Of a stretch of DNA of 64,000 nucleotides, positions 1 through 9,271 are shown in pieces. The translations under genes were made by a program, and so were the position numbers. This stretch comes from Haliscomenobacter sp. (GTDB taxonomy: Bacteria > Bacteroidota > Bacteroidia > Chitinophagales > Saprospiraceae). Each line of letters starts with the position of its first letter. The first letter of the stretch is position 1. The stretch covers positions 62,001-126,000 of the forward strand of contig JADJHZ010000006.1 of NCBI GenBank assembly GCA_016707205.1, read 5' to 3'. The notes beneath the pieces were generated by a model that saw only the letters and a list, made by a program, of their open reading frames with translations, was not told the origin of the DNA and ran no database searches.

Positions 1-3000
1 CCAACCGATGCCGGGTCCTTTGGGATGACTGCCGCCGAGATCGACGCATCCGAGGAGGAGGTACGCAGTATCATGGACTTCTGGTATGGCCCTTACGGCT
101 ACACCGAAGCGTACAACTGGGAAAACCGCGAAAACCCCTGCTTCTCGGAATATTACAACTCGGACCGCTACATCCGCCGCAACATCCTGGCGTCCAACCT
201 CGGCCTGATCGCCAAACAAGGCGGAACGCACGAATTAGTCACCGTGGTTACCGACCTGCGCACTGCCGACCCCATCGGCAATGCCCAAATCGAAGTATAC
301 GATTTCCAGCAACAATTAATCGGGCAAGGCTCTACCGGGAAAGAGGGCATTGGGCGAATTCCGTTTAAAGGCAGGCCCTACCTCGTCGTCGCTAAACAAA
401 ACCGGGAACGGGGCTATCTCCGGCTTCAGGATGGGGCTTCCCTTTCCATGAGCCGGTACGACGTCGACGGGGCTGTCATTCAAAAAGGGCTGAAAGGGAT
501 GATTTTTGGCGAACGCGGCGTTTGGAGGCCGGGAGATTCGGTCTTCCTGAACTTCATTCTGGACGACCGGGCCAAGCGGCTTCCAGATGGGTATCCCATA
601 TCCATGGAACTTTTCAACGCACGCGGGCAGTTGCAGGAAAAACGGACTACGGGCAATAGCGTTGGCGGCATTTATCCGCTATATTTTGCCACCGCCGCCG
701 ATGCGCCAACCGGAAACTGGAGGGTTAAGGTCAAAGCAGGAGGCGCCGTTTTTGAAAAGACGCTGAAAATTGAGACCATTAAACCCAACCGGATCGAAAT
801 TGACCTGAAGTTCCCCAATGACCGCCTTCAAGGCGCCGGAGAGGCTATCGCCGGTAATCTGCAAGCTACCTGGCTTCACGGGGCGCCTGCCAGCGGACTT
901 AAAGCGCTGGTGGAAGGGCAATTAAAAAGCGCCCCGGCCAAGTTCAAATCCTTCCCTTCGTTCTATTTCAACGACCCTGCCCGGCGGTTTGAAGAAACGG
1001 AGCCCAAAACCCTGTACGAAGGCAGCCTGGACGGCGCAGGAAAAGCCGGCGTCAAAGCCTCGCTATTAGGCGACCGGCAAGCGCCGGGCATGCTCAACGC
1101 CATTTTCCGCACCCGGGTATTTGAACCAGGCGGCGATTTTAGCACCGACAATATGGCGTTGCCCTATTCGCCCTATGAGACGTATGCCGGGGTGGAAATT
1201 CCCAAAAACAAGTATGGAGAGCCCCGGATCGATGTCGGGCAATCCGCTCCCATCCGCTTTGCCCTTGCTAACCCGGATGGCAAGCCGCTATCCAACCGAA
1301 ACCTCACGGTAGGTATCTATTCCGTAGAATGGCGGTGGTGGTGGGATCAGTTCTACGAAGACCTTTCCAACTACAATACCAGCACCCATTACAATGCCCT
1401 GGAAAGGGCAAGCGTATCGACCAATGCCCAAGGGATGGCTACCTGGCAGTTTAAACCCAAACGCTGGGGCCGCTACCTCGTAAGGGTATGCGATGAAGAA
1501 AGCGGCCACTGCGCCGGCGATTACATCTATGCCGGAAATCCCTGGTATGGTGGGGAACAAGACGAACAATTCCGCGACATTGCCGCCATGCTGAGCTTCA
1601 AAACCGACAAAGAAAGCTATCAGGTAGGCGAAACGGTCAACCTGAACATTCCAGGCGGGAAATCGGGGCGCATTCTCGTCTCCCTGGAAAACGGAAGCCG
1701 GGTGATCGAAACCTTCTGGAAAGAATCTAAAGCGGGCGAAAATACGGTTTCCTTTAAACTTACGCCAGAGATGTCGCCCACCGTTTATGCCAACATCACG
1801 CTCATTCAACCCCATGGCCAGGTTGCTAACGACCTGCCTATCCGCTTGTACGGAGTGGCGCCCATTACGGTCGAAGACCCTGCGACCAAATTGCAACCGG
1901 TCCTCAACATGCCGCAAACGCTCAAACCGGAACAAACCTTTACGGTGGAAGTGAAGGAAAAAACGGGCAAAGCCATGGCTTACACCCTGGCGGTGGTCGA
2001 TGAGGGGCTTCTCGGTTTAACCCGCTACAAGACCCCTGACCCCAGGGAAACTTTCTTTGCCAGAGAAGCATTGGGCGTCCATTCCTGGGATGTATACGAT
2101 CAGGTGCTTGGGGCTTTTGGCGGCGCTCTGGAACGCATCCTGAGCATAGGCGGCGACGATGCCGTCGATCCGTCTGCCTTGAACAATACGGCGAACCGGT
2201 TCGAGCCGGTTGTAAGGCACCTTGGCCCATTTCAACTGGCCAAAGGCGGCTCTAATAAGCACCAGATCAACATGCCGAACTATGTAGGCGCTGTGCGGGT
2301 AATGGCAGTCGCCGCCAGCCCTGGTGCATACGGGGCTGCCGAACAGCGGGTTCAGGTGCGGAATCCGCTTATGGCGCTCGCTACGGCGCCCAGAGTGCTC
2401 TCGCCTGGCGACCAGTTCCAACTGCCGGTGAACGTGTTCGTGAACGAATCCCGGATTAAATCGGTGCAGGTGACGGTCAAAGAATCCTCGGGGCGCGCGT
2501 CCATCGAAGGAAATTCGACCCAAACCCTCACCTTTGGAAGCACCGGCAATAAAATGGCCTACTTCCCCGTGAAAGTTAAAAACACAACCGGAGTGGTCAA
2601 ATTCCAGGTCACCGTTCAAGCCAGCGGGGAATCTGCCAAACAGGATGTAGAAATCCTGGTCCGGAATCCCAACCCCCATGCCTATACCGTGTACAACGAA
2701 GTCATCGAACCCGGCCAAAGCTGGACTCAGGCGTTCAAAATGACCGGTACCCCGGGAACGCGTTCCGGAATACTTGAAGTCTCCAGCGTTCCGCCACTAA
2801 ACCTGGGCGAACGACTCCAGTTTTTGCTCCAATATCCGTATGGGTGCATTGAACAAACGCTTTCCGCAGGGTTCCCGCAGTTATTTGTGGACCGCTTAAT
2901 GGATCTGTCGCCGGAAGACCAAAAAACCACTGCCGAAAATATCAAGGCCACGATCGAACGCCTCAAACAGTTCCAAACCGCTGAAGGCGGATTTGCTTAT

Positions 3001-4227
3001 TGGCCTGGGCAAAGCAGCCCGGATCAATGGGCGAGCAGTTATGCCGGTCATTTCATGGTAGAGGCCAAAGCCAAAGGCTACGAGGTCCCCTCCAATCTCC
3101 TCAGCGACTGGGCCAAATTCCAGAAAAAAGTAGCCAGAATGTGGGACCCCAAAATGCCCGCCTTCGGATTTGGCAGTGAAGAAAGCCATCAACTGAGTCA
3201 GGCATACCGGCTGTATACGCTGGCATTGGCGAATCAGCCTGATTTGGCTTCCATGAACCGGCTTAGAGAGCTAAACGAACTCAAACAGGGCGCCAAATGG
3301 AAGCTTGCGGCAGCCTATGCCCTTGCCGGAAAAACAGAAGTGGCCAAACAACTCGTCGGCCAGGCCAGTACGGAGGTGGATGAATACAACGAGCTGTCCT
3401 TCACCTATGGGTCGGGGACGCGCGACCGGGCCTTTATCCTGGAAACCCTGGTGCTGATCAAAGATAAACGACGGGCAGCCGAACTGGCCAATTATCTTTC
3501 GCAGCAACTCAATTCCAAATCCTGGTTCAGCACCCAAACGGTAGCGCAGACGCTGGTCGCTATGGCGAGGTATGTGGGCGAAAACAAACCTGCCGATGGG
3601 TTTGCTTTTTCCTACCAACTGAACGGCGCCAAAGCAGTCACCGCCGGCGCCAAAACCCCGATGATGCAAGTGGACCTGGCAGTCGCCAAAACGCAGGATG
3701 GCAATCTTCAAATCCGCAATACCGGAAAGAACAAAGTATTCGTTCGCCTCATCCTCGGCGGACAGCCTGCACCGGGGGAAGAGGCCGCGGCTTCTAATGA
3801 CCTCGGACTCAGCGTGACCTTCAAAAATCTGGATGGTTCTTCGCTCGATCCGGGAAACCTTCCGCAAGGCAGGGATTTTATCGCAGAAGTCAAGGTTACC
3901 CACCCCGGCAGCCGGCCTTTTCCCTACCAGGAAATGGCCCTTAGCCAGGTATTTCCTTCCGGTTGGGAGATCATCAATACCCGCATGGGCGAGATGTCAG
4001 GCAGTACACAAAGCAGCTTTGATTACCAGGATTTCCGGGACGACCGCGTGAATACCTTCTTCGATTTAACGGAGAACCAAACCAAAGTGTACCGGGTCCA
4101 GGTAAACGCAACCTATCAGGGAAGATTCTATATGCCTGCCGTAGGATGCGGCGCGATGTACGACCATTCCATCAGCGCCTCTTCGAAAGGGCAATGGGTT
4201 GCGGTGAATGCGCCCAGGGGGATGTAG
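1..4227 (+). CDS. Alpha-2-macroglobulin family protein, 5'-truncated by window edge
   Basis: The frame is open from base 1, so the ATG at 25 is internal and the true start lies upstream. About 1409 codons are present. The central part reads as consecutive macroglobulin beta-sandwich domains (for example GERGVWRPGDSVF near residue 173). The thioester motif YGCIEQ follows, with Cys at bases 2845-2847 (residue 949 counted from base 1). After it come the alpha/alpha thioester domain and a C-terminal receptor-binding-like beta domain ending at 4227. In this family the Cys-Gln thioester lets the protein trap proteases covalently in the periplasm. Bacterial members are usually about 1500-1900 residues, so a few hundred N-terminal residues, including any lipoprotein signal, are missing here. 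No pbpC, the frequent partner, lies downstream; the next gene is convergent. Family assignment is secure; the physiological target is unknown. Confidence 0.93.
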   Translation, partial: PTDAGSFGMTAAEIDASEEEVRSIMDFWYGPYGYTEAYNWENRENPCFSEYYNSDRYIRRNILASNLGLIAKQGGTHELVTVVTDLRTADPIGNAQIEVYDFQQQLIGQGSTGKEGIGRIPFKGRPYLVVAKQNRERGYLRLQDGASLSMSRYDVDGAVIQKGLKGMIFGERGVWRPGDSVFLNFILDDRAKRLPDGYPISMELFNARGQLQEKRTTGNSVGGIYPLYFATAADAPTGNWRVKVKAGGAVFEKTLKIETIKPNRIEIDLKFPNDRLQGAGEAIAGNLQATWLHGAPASGLKALVEGQLKSAPAKFKSFPSFYFNDPARRFEETEPKTLYEGSLDGAGKAGVKASLLGDRQAPGMLNAIFRTRVFEPGGDFSTDNMALPYSPYETYAGVEIPKNKYGEPRIDVGQSAPIRFALANPDGKPLSNRNLTVGIYSVEWRWWWDQFYEDLSNYNTSTHYNALERASVSTNAQGMATWQFKPKRWGRYLVRVCDEESGHCAGDYIYAGNPWYGGEQDEQFRDIAAMLSFKTDKESYQVGETVNLNIPGGKSGRILVSLENGSRVIETFWKESKAGENTVSFKLTPEMSPTVYANITLIQPHGQVANDLPIRLYGVAPITVEDPATKLQPVLNMPQTLKPEQTFTVEVKEKTGKAMAYTLAVVDEGLLGLTRYKTPDPRETFFAREALGVHSWDVYDQVLGAFGGALERILSIGGDDAVDPSALNNTANRFEPVVRHLGPFQLAKGGSNKHQINMPNYVGAVRVMAVAASPGAYGAAEQRVQVRNPLMALATAPRVLSPGDQFQLPVNVFVNESRIKSVQVTVKESSGRASIEGNSTQTLTFGSTGNKMAYFPVKVKNTTGVVKFQVTVQASGESAKQDVEILVRNPNPHAYTVYNEVIEPGQSWTQAFKMTGTPGTRSGILEVSSVPPLNLGERLQFLLQYPYGCIEQTLSAGFPQLFVDRLMDLSPEDQKTTAENIKATIERLKQFQTAEGGFAYWPGQSSPDQWASSYAGHFMVEAKAKGYEVPSNLLSDWAKFQKKVARMWDPKMPAFGFGSEESHQLSQAYRLYTLALANQPDLASMNRLRELNELKQGAKWKLAAAYALAGKTEVAKQLVGQASTEVDEYNELSFTYGSGTRDRAFILETLVLIKDKRRAAELANYLSQQLNSKSWFSTQTVAQTLVAMARYVGENKPADGFAFSYQLNGAKAVTAGAKTPMMQVDLAVAKTQDGNLQIRNTGKNKVFVRLILGGQPAPGEEAAASNDLGLSVTFKNLDGSSLDPGNLPQGRDFIAEVKVTHPGSRPFPYQEMALSQVFPSGWEIINTRMGEMSGSTQSSFDYQDFRDDRVNTFFDLTENQTKVYRVQVNATYQGRFYMPAVGCGAMYDHSISASSKGQWVAVNAPRGM

Positions 4228-4320
4228 AAGAGGATGTAGAGGATGCAGGGATGTAGAGGATGTAGATCCCTGCTTCCCTGCTTCCCTGCTCCCTGCTTCC
4301 CTGCTCCCTGCTCCCTCTCC
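4220..4320. repeat. Degenerate 7/8-nt repeat array pair
   Basis: The left arm has five copies of GGATGTA/GGATGCA (4220, 4232, 4241, 4249, 4258), and the first copy contains the TAG stop of the macroglobulin gene. The right arm (4268-4312) is six copies of CCCTGCT spaced 7 or 8 nt apart. GCAGGGAT (4245-4252) pairs perfectly with ATCCCTGC (4266-4273). The array separates two convergent genes. It has no T-tract of a classical terminator. It belongs to the window-wide heptamer family, but its left arm keeps the period less strictly (8-12 nt). Confidence 0.75.
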
Positions 4321-4325
4321 CTTCC

Positions 4326-5171
4326 CTATCCCGAGACCCTGACCGTCCGATCTACCACAAATTTTCCGTTGGCCGACATGCCAATTTCGGCGGCTTCCAC
4401 TTTCGGGTCATGCTCAAAAATCAGAATATGTCCTTCCAGAGCCGCATCGCGAAGGACTCTTTCTTTCTCTTGCAACGTCAGCAGCGGGCGGATGTCGTAG
4501 GCCATCAGATAAGGAAGGCCCAAATGATGGGAGGAAGGGATAAGATCGGCACAGTATACCCATGTTCTCCCCTCGGAGCGAATGATAGGGATGATCATGG
4601 CTTCTGTATGTCCGTATACAAAGCGCAGGGTGATCCCAGGAAGCCATTCCTGATCTTCTTCCCAGACCGGAATAAATCCCATTCTGCCCAACGCTTGCAA
4701 CGGCATAAAATTCTCAGGAAGAAACGAACCAACCTCTCTGGCATTGGGGCGGGTAGCCCATCGAAGGTGGGCTTCGGAGGTCCAAAAGACCGCGTTGGGG
4801 AAGACCGGCGCAAAGGTTCCGTCTTCCAACCGAATCAATGCCCCGCCTACATGGTCAAAATGAAGGTGCGTGAGCAGCACATCCGTGATTTCGTCGGCTT
4901 TAATACCTTCTGATTCCAGGTTAACCAAGAGGTTATCCTGGCCGGAAGGCTCGAAATGCTTTTTGAACTTGTCATCCTGTTTATTCCCGACCCCGGTGTC
5001 GATCAGGATTTTCCTTCCTTCGGTTTCCAAAAGAAGACAACGCATAGACCAGGAGCAAAGGTTGGCGGCATCCGGGGGATTGAGTTTGGACCAAATGGTC
5101 TTGGGAACAATCCCGAACATAGCGCCTCCATCCAATTTAAAGACCCCCGTATCAATGGTTCGAATACGCAT
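4326..5171 (-). CDS. MBL-fold metallo-hydrolase
   Basis: This 281-residue protein has the metallo-beta-lactamase fold. The metal-binding signature HLHFDH (HxHxDH) is near residue 101, a later VYGHTE supplies another ligand His, followed by ADLIPSSHH and a C-terminal FEHD. These ligands bind two metal ions, usually zinc, in a hydrolase. The substrate cannot be read from sequence; N-acyl-homoserine lactonase-like and general MBL relatives share this layout. It has no signal peptide, so it is probably cytoplasmic. It starts 11 bp after the ribH stop on the same strand and is probably co-transcribed with ribH. Confidence 0.88.
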   Translation of the reverse strand: MRIRTIDTGVFKLDGGAMFGIVPKTIWSKLNPPDAANLCSWSMRCLLLETEGRKILIDTGVGNKQDDKFKKHFEPSGQDNLLVNLESEGIKADEITDVLLTHLHFDHVGGALIRLEDGTFAPVFPNAVFWTSEAHLRWATRPNAREVGSFLPENFMPLQALGRMGFIPVWEEDQEWLPGITLRFVYGHTEAMIIPIIRSEGRTWVYCADLIPSSHHLGLPYLMAYDIRPLLTLQEKERVLRDAALEGHILIFEHDPKVEAAEIGMSANGKFVVDRTVRVSG

Positions 5172-5182
5172 AAGTACTTGGT

Positions 5183-5704
5183 TTAAAACCCGATCCGGGA
5201 TTTGCCCTTGCGAAGCCGTTGCTTAATTCCCGCCATTTGCAGGGCGGCGGCAGCGGCCTCCACGCCTTTGTTTCCCAATTTGCCTCCCGCCCGGTCCAAC
5301 GCTTGTTGTTCCGTATCGGGAGTGAGCACTCCAAAGATGCAAGGCGTTCCGGAAGCCATGCTCAGCATGATAAGCCCCTGGGCAACGGCGTTGCTGATGT
5401 ATTCATTGTGTTTGGTTTCGCCGGCAATCACACAGCCCAGGCAGATAATCGCATCAAATGCCTGGTGTCCTAATAAAATCTTTGCCCCGGAAGGCAACTC
5501 GAACGATCCTGGCACCCAGATGATTTCCAAATCCTGTTCTTTCACCTGGTTCTGAAGAAGCGTCTCTTTGCATCCAGTCAATAAAGCCTGGGTGACAGAG
5601 GCATTCCATTGAGAAACGACAATCCCGAACTTTTTACCCTCCCCGGAAGGCAGTTCCTGTTCAGCATATGCTGACAAATTTTGATGGGCGCTGGACATAC
5701 GCAA
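5183..5704 (-). CDS. ribH: 6,7-dimethyl-8-ribityllumazine synthase
   Basis: Lumazine synthase condenses 5-amino-6-ribitylamino-uracil with dihydroxybutanone phosphate, the penultimate step of riboflavin synthesis. The 173-residue product shows the family landmarks in order: the WVPGSFELP substrate loop, CVIAGETKHNEYI around the catalytic His (normally GAVIRGETxHFDY), and FGVLTPDTEQQALDRAG near the C terminus. Length is normal for the family with a short N-terminal extension. Met1 or Met3 could start; I kept the longer form. It lies downstream of the TPR gene (separated by a hairpin) and 11 bp upstream of the MBL hydrolase. A TPR-ribH pairing is, from memory, common in Bacteroidota. Confidence 0.95.
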   Translation of the reverse strand: MRMSSAHQNLSAYAEQELPSGEGKKFGIVVSQWNASVTQALLTGCKETLLQNQVKEQDLEIIWVPGSFELPSGAKILLGHQAFDAIICLGCVIAGETKHNEYISNAVAQGLIMLSMASGTPCIFGVLTPDTEQQALDRAGGKLGNKGVEAAAAALQMAGIKQRLRKGKSRIGF

Positions 5705-5746
5705 TGGGTTTTTGGACGGTGAATGAGCCAGACGCGGCAGGAATGA

Positions 5747-5791
5747 GAAAGGGGATAAACAACCTTGACGAACTGCTGTTTATCCCCTTTC
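5747..5791 (-). terminator. Strong hairpin between TPR gene and ribH
   Basis: A perfect 15-bp inverted repeat (5747-5761 with 5777-5791) around a 15-nt loop. The arms include GGGGATAAACA and its complement. On the minus strand it follows the TPR gene and precedes ribH, so it can act as a terminator or partial attenuator between them. No long U-tract follows. Confidence 0.6.
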
Positions 5792-5890
5792 CTGTCGGTA
5801 CATCCTTCCCCTGTTTTTCCGGCTTTGAACGATTATTTAGTAAACGCCTTATCCCTTGGAAAGGTTTTCCCAGCCGATTTGAACAGACGG

Positions 5891-6573
5891 TTATTTTCCT
5901 TCCAAACGAGCCAGGTATTTATCGATATCGGTAGCTTCGGACGAGCTGGGGAATTCGGTTTTGATCCGCTGATACGCGCTGCGGGCTTTATCCGTCTTCT
6001 GGTCCCTTTCATAGAACATGGCCAGTTTTTTCAGATAAAAGGGGGTAATGGCCTCGTTCGCTTTAAACGAAACCGCTTTTTCATAAAAATTGCGCGCCTT
6101 GTCCATTTTATTCAACGTGCGCATCCCCCATGGCCCGGCCTTAACGATAGGCAACACACGCCCCTTCGCCTTGAAATCGCCGAGATAACTAATGGCAGCA
6201 TCGAATTCCCAAGATTGAGATAGGAAATACCTGCATAATAATTGGCGAGGTTAGAGGCTTTAGTGCCTTTGTAGTTGTCGATAATATCCAAAAATCCGCT
6301 GAATCCTCCCCCCGGGTTGGTCAGAGCAACCGCAAACGAATCGCGCTCAAACTGCTTTTGCGCCTGGGACATTTGCTCCCCGGCTTCTTTCTCCCGCGGG
6401 CCGAGATAGAGAAATTTGTACGCGAGAAAAGCCGCAATAACAAAGAGTACACCTCCTGCCAGGGCTACAATAGTCTTTTGATGCTTCGCATAAAAATCCT
6501 GAGCATGGTCGCGCACTTCCACGATGTCAACCAATACCTCGTCTGCCTGCTTTTTTGTGGTCTTTTTTGCCAT
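5891..6573 (-). CDS. Membrane-anchored TPR protein (frameshifted)
   Basis: A short cytoplasmic N terminus (MAKKTTKKQ) is followed by one membrane helix near residues 34-54 and TPR-like helices, a YfgM-like layout. Such proteins are thought to act as membrane scaffolds or chaperones; the exact role is unknown. The start at 6573 is favoured because a consensus promoter sits at 6667-6697. The frame breaks after SYLNLG: at 6208-6210 a CCC run would need one more base to give LGEFDAAISYL and continue into LPIVKAG. Around 6115-6140 a second stretch reads better in another frame (AMGDAH), so two compensating indels may exist there. The C-terminal part (ARNFYEKAV to YLARLEGK) is intact. I treat it as one gene; sequencing error is likely, a decayed gene possible. 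Confidence 0.8.
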
Positions 6574-6666
6574 GTTTCCTTTTATTTTAGGGAATTTATT
6601 CCCTTTTTTTAAGCATCCCCGAAAAAGTCCGGACTCTGCCCGGGCTACCCTCCAAAAATGGACAGG

Positions 6667-6697
6667 CAAAAATAAGTAAACTTTAATTCGCACCAAA
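6667..6697 (-). promoter_or_regulatory. Consensus Bacteroidota promoter for the TPR gene
   Basis: Read on the minus strand: TTTG (6697-6694), a 19-nt spacer, then TATTTTTG (6674-6667), an exact match to TTTG-N19-TAnnTTTG. Transcription would start near 6660, giving a leader of about 87 nt before the ATG at 6573. Confidence 0.65.
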
Positions 6698-6856
6698 GAA
6701 AACCGCTTTTCAATCCAAAAGGATTTGTCTTTAGCCGTTTGCTTCAGCGAGAGGAGCGCAGCACAACCCTTGAAAAGGGAGTCCGTGTTGTCCCAAAACC
6801 GTACTTTATTGCCTAACCACTAATGCCCGGAGGAAAAACGGCCCTCAGAGAAAGCC

Positions 6857-6894
6857 CCTGATTGCTGGAGACCGGTCTCAAACCGGAGATCAGG
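6857..6894 (-). terminator. Nested hairpin downstream of pdhA
   Basis: Outer pair CCTGAT (6857-6862) with ATCAGG (6889-6894); inner pair CCGGT (6872-6876) with ACCGG (6882-6886). It starts 6 bp after the pdhA stop and probably ends that transcript. The rest of the 6574-6899 spacer holds the TPR promoter (6667-6697) and nothing else I can recognise. Confidence 0.5.
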
Positions 6895-6899
6895 CCCCG

Positions 6900-7937
6900 C
6901 TAATCGCGAATAAACGGATAGTCCTCCTGGGTGTAATTGTCGGTGTAGAGTTCGGAAGCGGGCGGATACGGAGAAGCTTCGGCAAACTGCACCGAATCTT
7001 CAACTTCCATCCGGATGCGTTCTTTAATCGCCTGGATTTCTTCGGCAGAAGCCATTCCAAGTTCGAGAATTTTTTCTTCCGTAGTTTTAAGCGGGTCGCG
7101 GTCCTGATAGGACTGCACTTCTTCCTTGGTGCGGTATTTGGCCGGATCGGAAACCGAGTGCCCTTTATACCGGTAGGTTCTGATCTCCAGGAAATAGGGG
7201 CCTGCTCCGGAGCGGATATGCGCTGCAGCTTTGGTTATGGCCTCGTGAACGGATTCGGGCGACATACCGTCTACCGCTTCGCTCGGCATATCGTAAGCAT
7301 AGCCCAGTTTGAACAAATCGGTGATGTTACTGGTGCGCTCAACGGAAGTGCCCATGGCATAGCCGTTGTTTTCGACGATGAACAACACGGGAAGTTTCCA
7401 GGTCATGGCCATGTTGAAGGATTCATGCAAAGCCCCTTGGCGTGCGGCGCCGTCCCCAAACATAGTTACGCAAAGGTTATCGGTACCTTTGTATTTTTCG
7501 GCAAAAGCAATGCCCGTGCCGATGGGAATTTGCGCGCCTACAATACCATTTCCGCCAAAATAGTTATTCGGAGCAGAGAAAAAGTGCATGGAGCCCCCTT
7601 TCCCTTTTACGATACCGGTGAATTTGCCGAATAACTCGGCCATGGCTTCCCGCGGAGTGACCCCGCGGCCAAGCGCAATTCCGTGCTGCCGGTAGGCCGT
7701 CACGATGCAATCTTCTTTTCGTATAGCCGACTCCATACCGGCAGCTATAGCTTCCTGGCCTATATACACATGGCAGAAACCCCGGATCTTTTGCTGCCCA
7801 TACATTTGCAGGGCTTTTTCCTCAAAGCGCCGGATGCGCAGCATCAGTTCGTACCAGAACAAGTATTGTTCCTTGCTGTATTCCGCTTTTTTACCTTGTT
7901 GTTTTGCCATTTTTTTCTTTTCGACAACAGAATTCAT
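6900..7937 (-). CDS. pdhA: Pyruvate dehydrogenase E1 component, alpha subunit
   Basis: E1-alpha binds thiamine diphosphate and, with E1-beta, decarboxylates pyruvate in the pyruvate dehydrogenase complex. The 345-residue protein carries the ThDP motif GDGAARQGALHESFNMA (residues about 157-173), the N-terminal MLRIRRFEEKALQMYG segment, and RTYRYKGHSVSDPAKYR, which contains the phosphorylation-loop region of eukaryotic homologues. A related branched-chain 2-oxo acid E1-alpha is possible but the sequence fits the pyruvate type better. No E1-beta or E2 gene lies next to it in this window. The start could be Met1 (7937) or the Met at residue 10 (MAKQQGKK). Confidence 0.93.
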   Translation of the reverse strand: MNSVVEKKKMAKQQGKKAEYSKEQYLFWYELMLRIRRFEEKALQMYGQQKIRGFCHVYIGQEAIAAGMESAIRKEDCIVTAYRQHGIALGRGVTPREAMAELFGKFTGIVKGKGGSMHFFSAPNNYFGGNGIVGAQIPIGTGIAFAEKYKGTDNLCVTMFGDGAARQGALHESFNMAMTWKLPVLFIVENNGYAMGTSVERTSNITDLFKLGYAYDMPSEAVDGMSPESVHEAITKAAAHIRSGAGPYFLEIRTYRYKGHSVSDPAKYRTKEEVQSYQDRDPLKTTEEKILELGMASAEEIQAIKERIRMEVEDSVQFAEASPYPPASELYTDNYTQEDYPFIRD

Positions 7938-7987
7938 AGAGCCGTTTATTTATTCGGGAAATCGCTAGCTTAGCGCATTGAACCCGG

Positions 7988-7995
7988 CAAAGATA
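7988..7995 (-). promoter_or_regulatory. Candidate -7 element for pdhA
   Basis: Minus-strand TATCTTTG matches TAnnTTTG exactly, about 51 bp upstream of the pdhA ATG. No good TTTG box is found 19 bp further upstream, so support is partial. Confidence 0.35.
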
Positions 7996-8090
7996 AGGGA
8001 AAAGAAAACATTCCTCCCCTGTTTTTCCGGAAATATGAACAGCCTGCGCTGCTAAATGTTCGCGCCAGCGCGCCTGTAAGAAAGGAGATC

Positions 8091-9212
8091 ATGTTTCTGA
8101 ACCGCCTGCTTTTGACCCAATTTAAAAATTATGCCTTCCAGGATATTTCCTTATCTCCGGGGTTCAACTGCCTCTTTGGACATAATGGAATGGGGAAAAC
8201 CAACCTGCTGGACGCCGTCTACTTCCTTTGCATGACCAAGAGTCATTTTGGGCTCCCGGATTCGTCAGTGATCCAATGGGAAAGCGAGTTCATGCGCCTG
8301 GAAGGGCATTTTATCCTTCAGGGGAAAGCGGAAAAAATCGTGGCCAAAGTGGCCCCAAAAAAGGTTAAAACGCTGGAACGCCAGGGAGTCCCCTACGAGC
8401 GATTATCGGATCACATTGGGTTGCTGCCCATCGTTTTCATAGCTCCCGACGACACGGAATTGCTGACGGAAGGCAGCGAAACCCGGCGCAGGTTCATGGA
8501 TAATACCCTAAGCCAGCTCAACCCGGTTTACCTAAGAGAACTCCTCTTATATAACCGCATATTGCTGCAACGCAATGCCTTACTCCGCCAAATGGCGGAA
8601 AGTCACAAAAAAAATACCGCCTTGCTCGACGTGTATTCCGAGCAACTGATCAAGCCGGGCCAGTATGTTTTCGAGCAACGCAAGGCCTTCGCGGCCCAAT
8701 TTTCGGAGATCTTCCTCGACTTTTACCGGATCATCAGCAACCAGGCCGAATCGGCAGGCATCCGTTATCAATCGGCTTTATCCGACCATGCGCTGGATTG
8801 GCTGCTGCGGCAAAACCTGGACAAAGACCTGGCGTTGCAGCGCACCTCTGCGGGAATCCACCGGGATGATCTGGAGTGCCTGATCGAGGGAATGCCGGTG
8901 AAAAAATTTGCTTCCCAAGGCCAACGTAAATCCTACCTGATCGCCCTCAAACTGGCGCAATACGAACTCCTGAGAACGTCGAAAGGCGTTTCCCCAATCC
9001 TGTTACTGGACGACCTGTTTGACAAACTCGACCCTCAGCGCACCGCCCAACTCCTCGAATTATTGGGCGGCGAATCGTTCGGGCAGATTTTCATCACCGA
9101 CACCCAGGCCGCAAGGGTAAGCACGCTTCTTCCCTCTCTTAGTAAATCGTACCGCTTATTTGAAGTACAAAAAGGCGGAATTCAACTGATTGCCGAATCC
9201 CCTTCCAATTGA
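8091..9212 (+). CDS. recF: DNA replication and repair protein RecF
   Basis: RecF is an SMC-like ATPase that helps load RecA at gapped DNA. The 373-residue protein has an N-terminal TQFKNY strand, Walker A GHNGMGKTN (residues 30-38), the ABC-type signature region SQGQRKSY (about 275-282) and Walker B LLLDDLFDKLD (about 302-312). Length is normal. It starts a plus-strand run with the beta-lactamase-like gene and dciA. Unusually for this phylum, a Shine-Dalgarno-like AAAGGAG (8081-8087) sits only 3 nt before the ATG; that spacing is short and its use uncertain. Confidence 0.96.
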   Translation: MFLNRLLLTQFKNYAFQDISLSPGFNCLFGHNGMGKTNLLDAVYFLCMTKSHFGLPDSSVIQWESEFMRLEGHFILQGKAEKIVAKVAPKKVKTLERQGVPYERLSDHIGLLPIVFIAPDDTELLTEGSETRRRFMDNTLSQLNPVYLRELLLYNRILLQRNALLRQMAESHKKNTALLDVYSEQLIKPGQYVFEQRKAFAAQFSEIFLDFYRIISNQAESAGIRYQSALSDHALDWLLRQNLDKDLALQRTSAGIHRDDLECLIEGMPVKKFASQGQRKSYLIALKLAQYELLRTSKGVSPILLLDDLFDKLDPQRTAQLLELLGGESFGQIFITDTQAARVSTLLPSLSKSYRLFEVQKGGIQLIAESPSN

Positions 9213-9237
9213 AAAGGCCAGTCCAACGTTTTCTTTG
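9209..9237 (+). promoter_or_regulatory. Candidate promoter inside recF 3' end
   Basis: TTG (9209-9211), 18 nt, then TTTCTTTG (9230-9237), one mismatch from TAnnTTTG. It would start transcription about 25 bp before the ATG of the next gene at 9272. Confidence 0.35.
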
Positions 9238-9271
9238 TATTACGTATATTTATTGCCAAATCCATTCCGCT

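Noticed and set aside
1..24. Start of the macroglobulin gene at the ATG at 25
   Set aside because: The frame is open to the window edge and the family needs several hundred more N-terminal residues.
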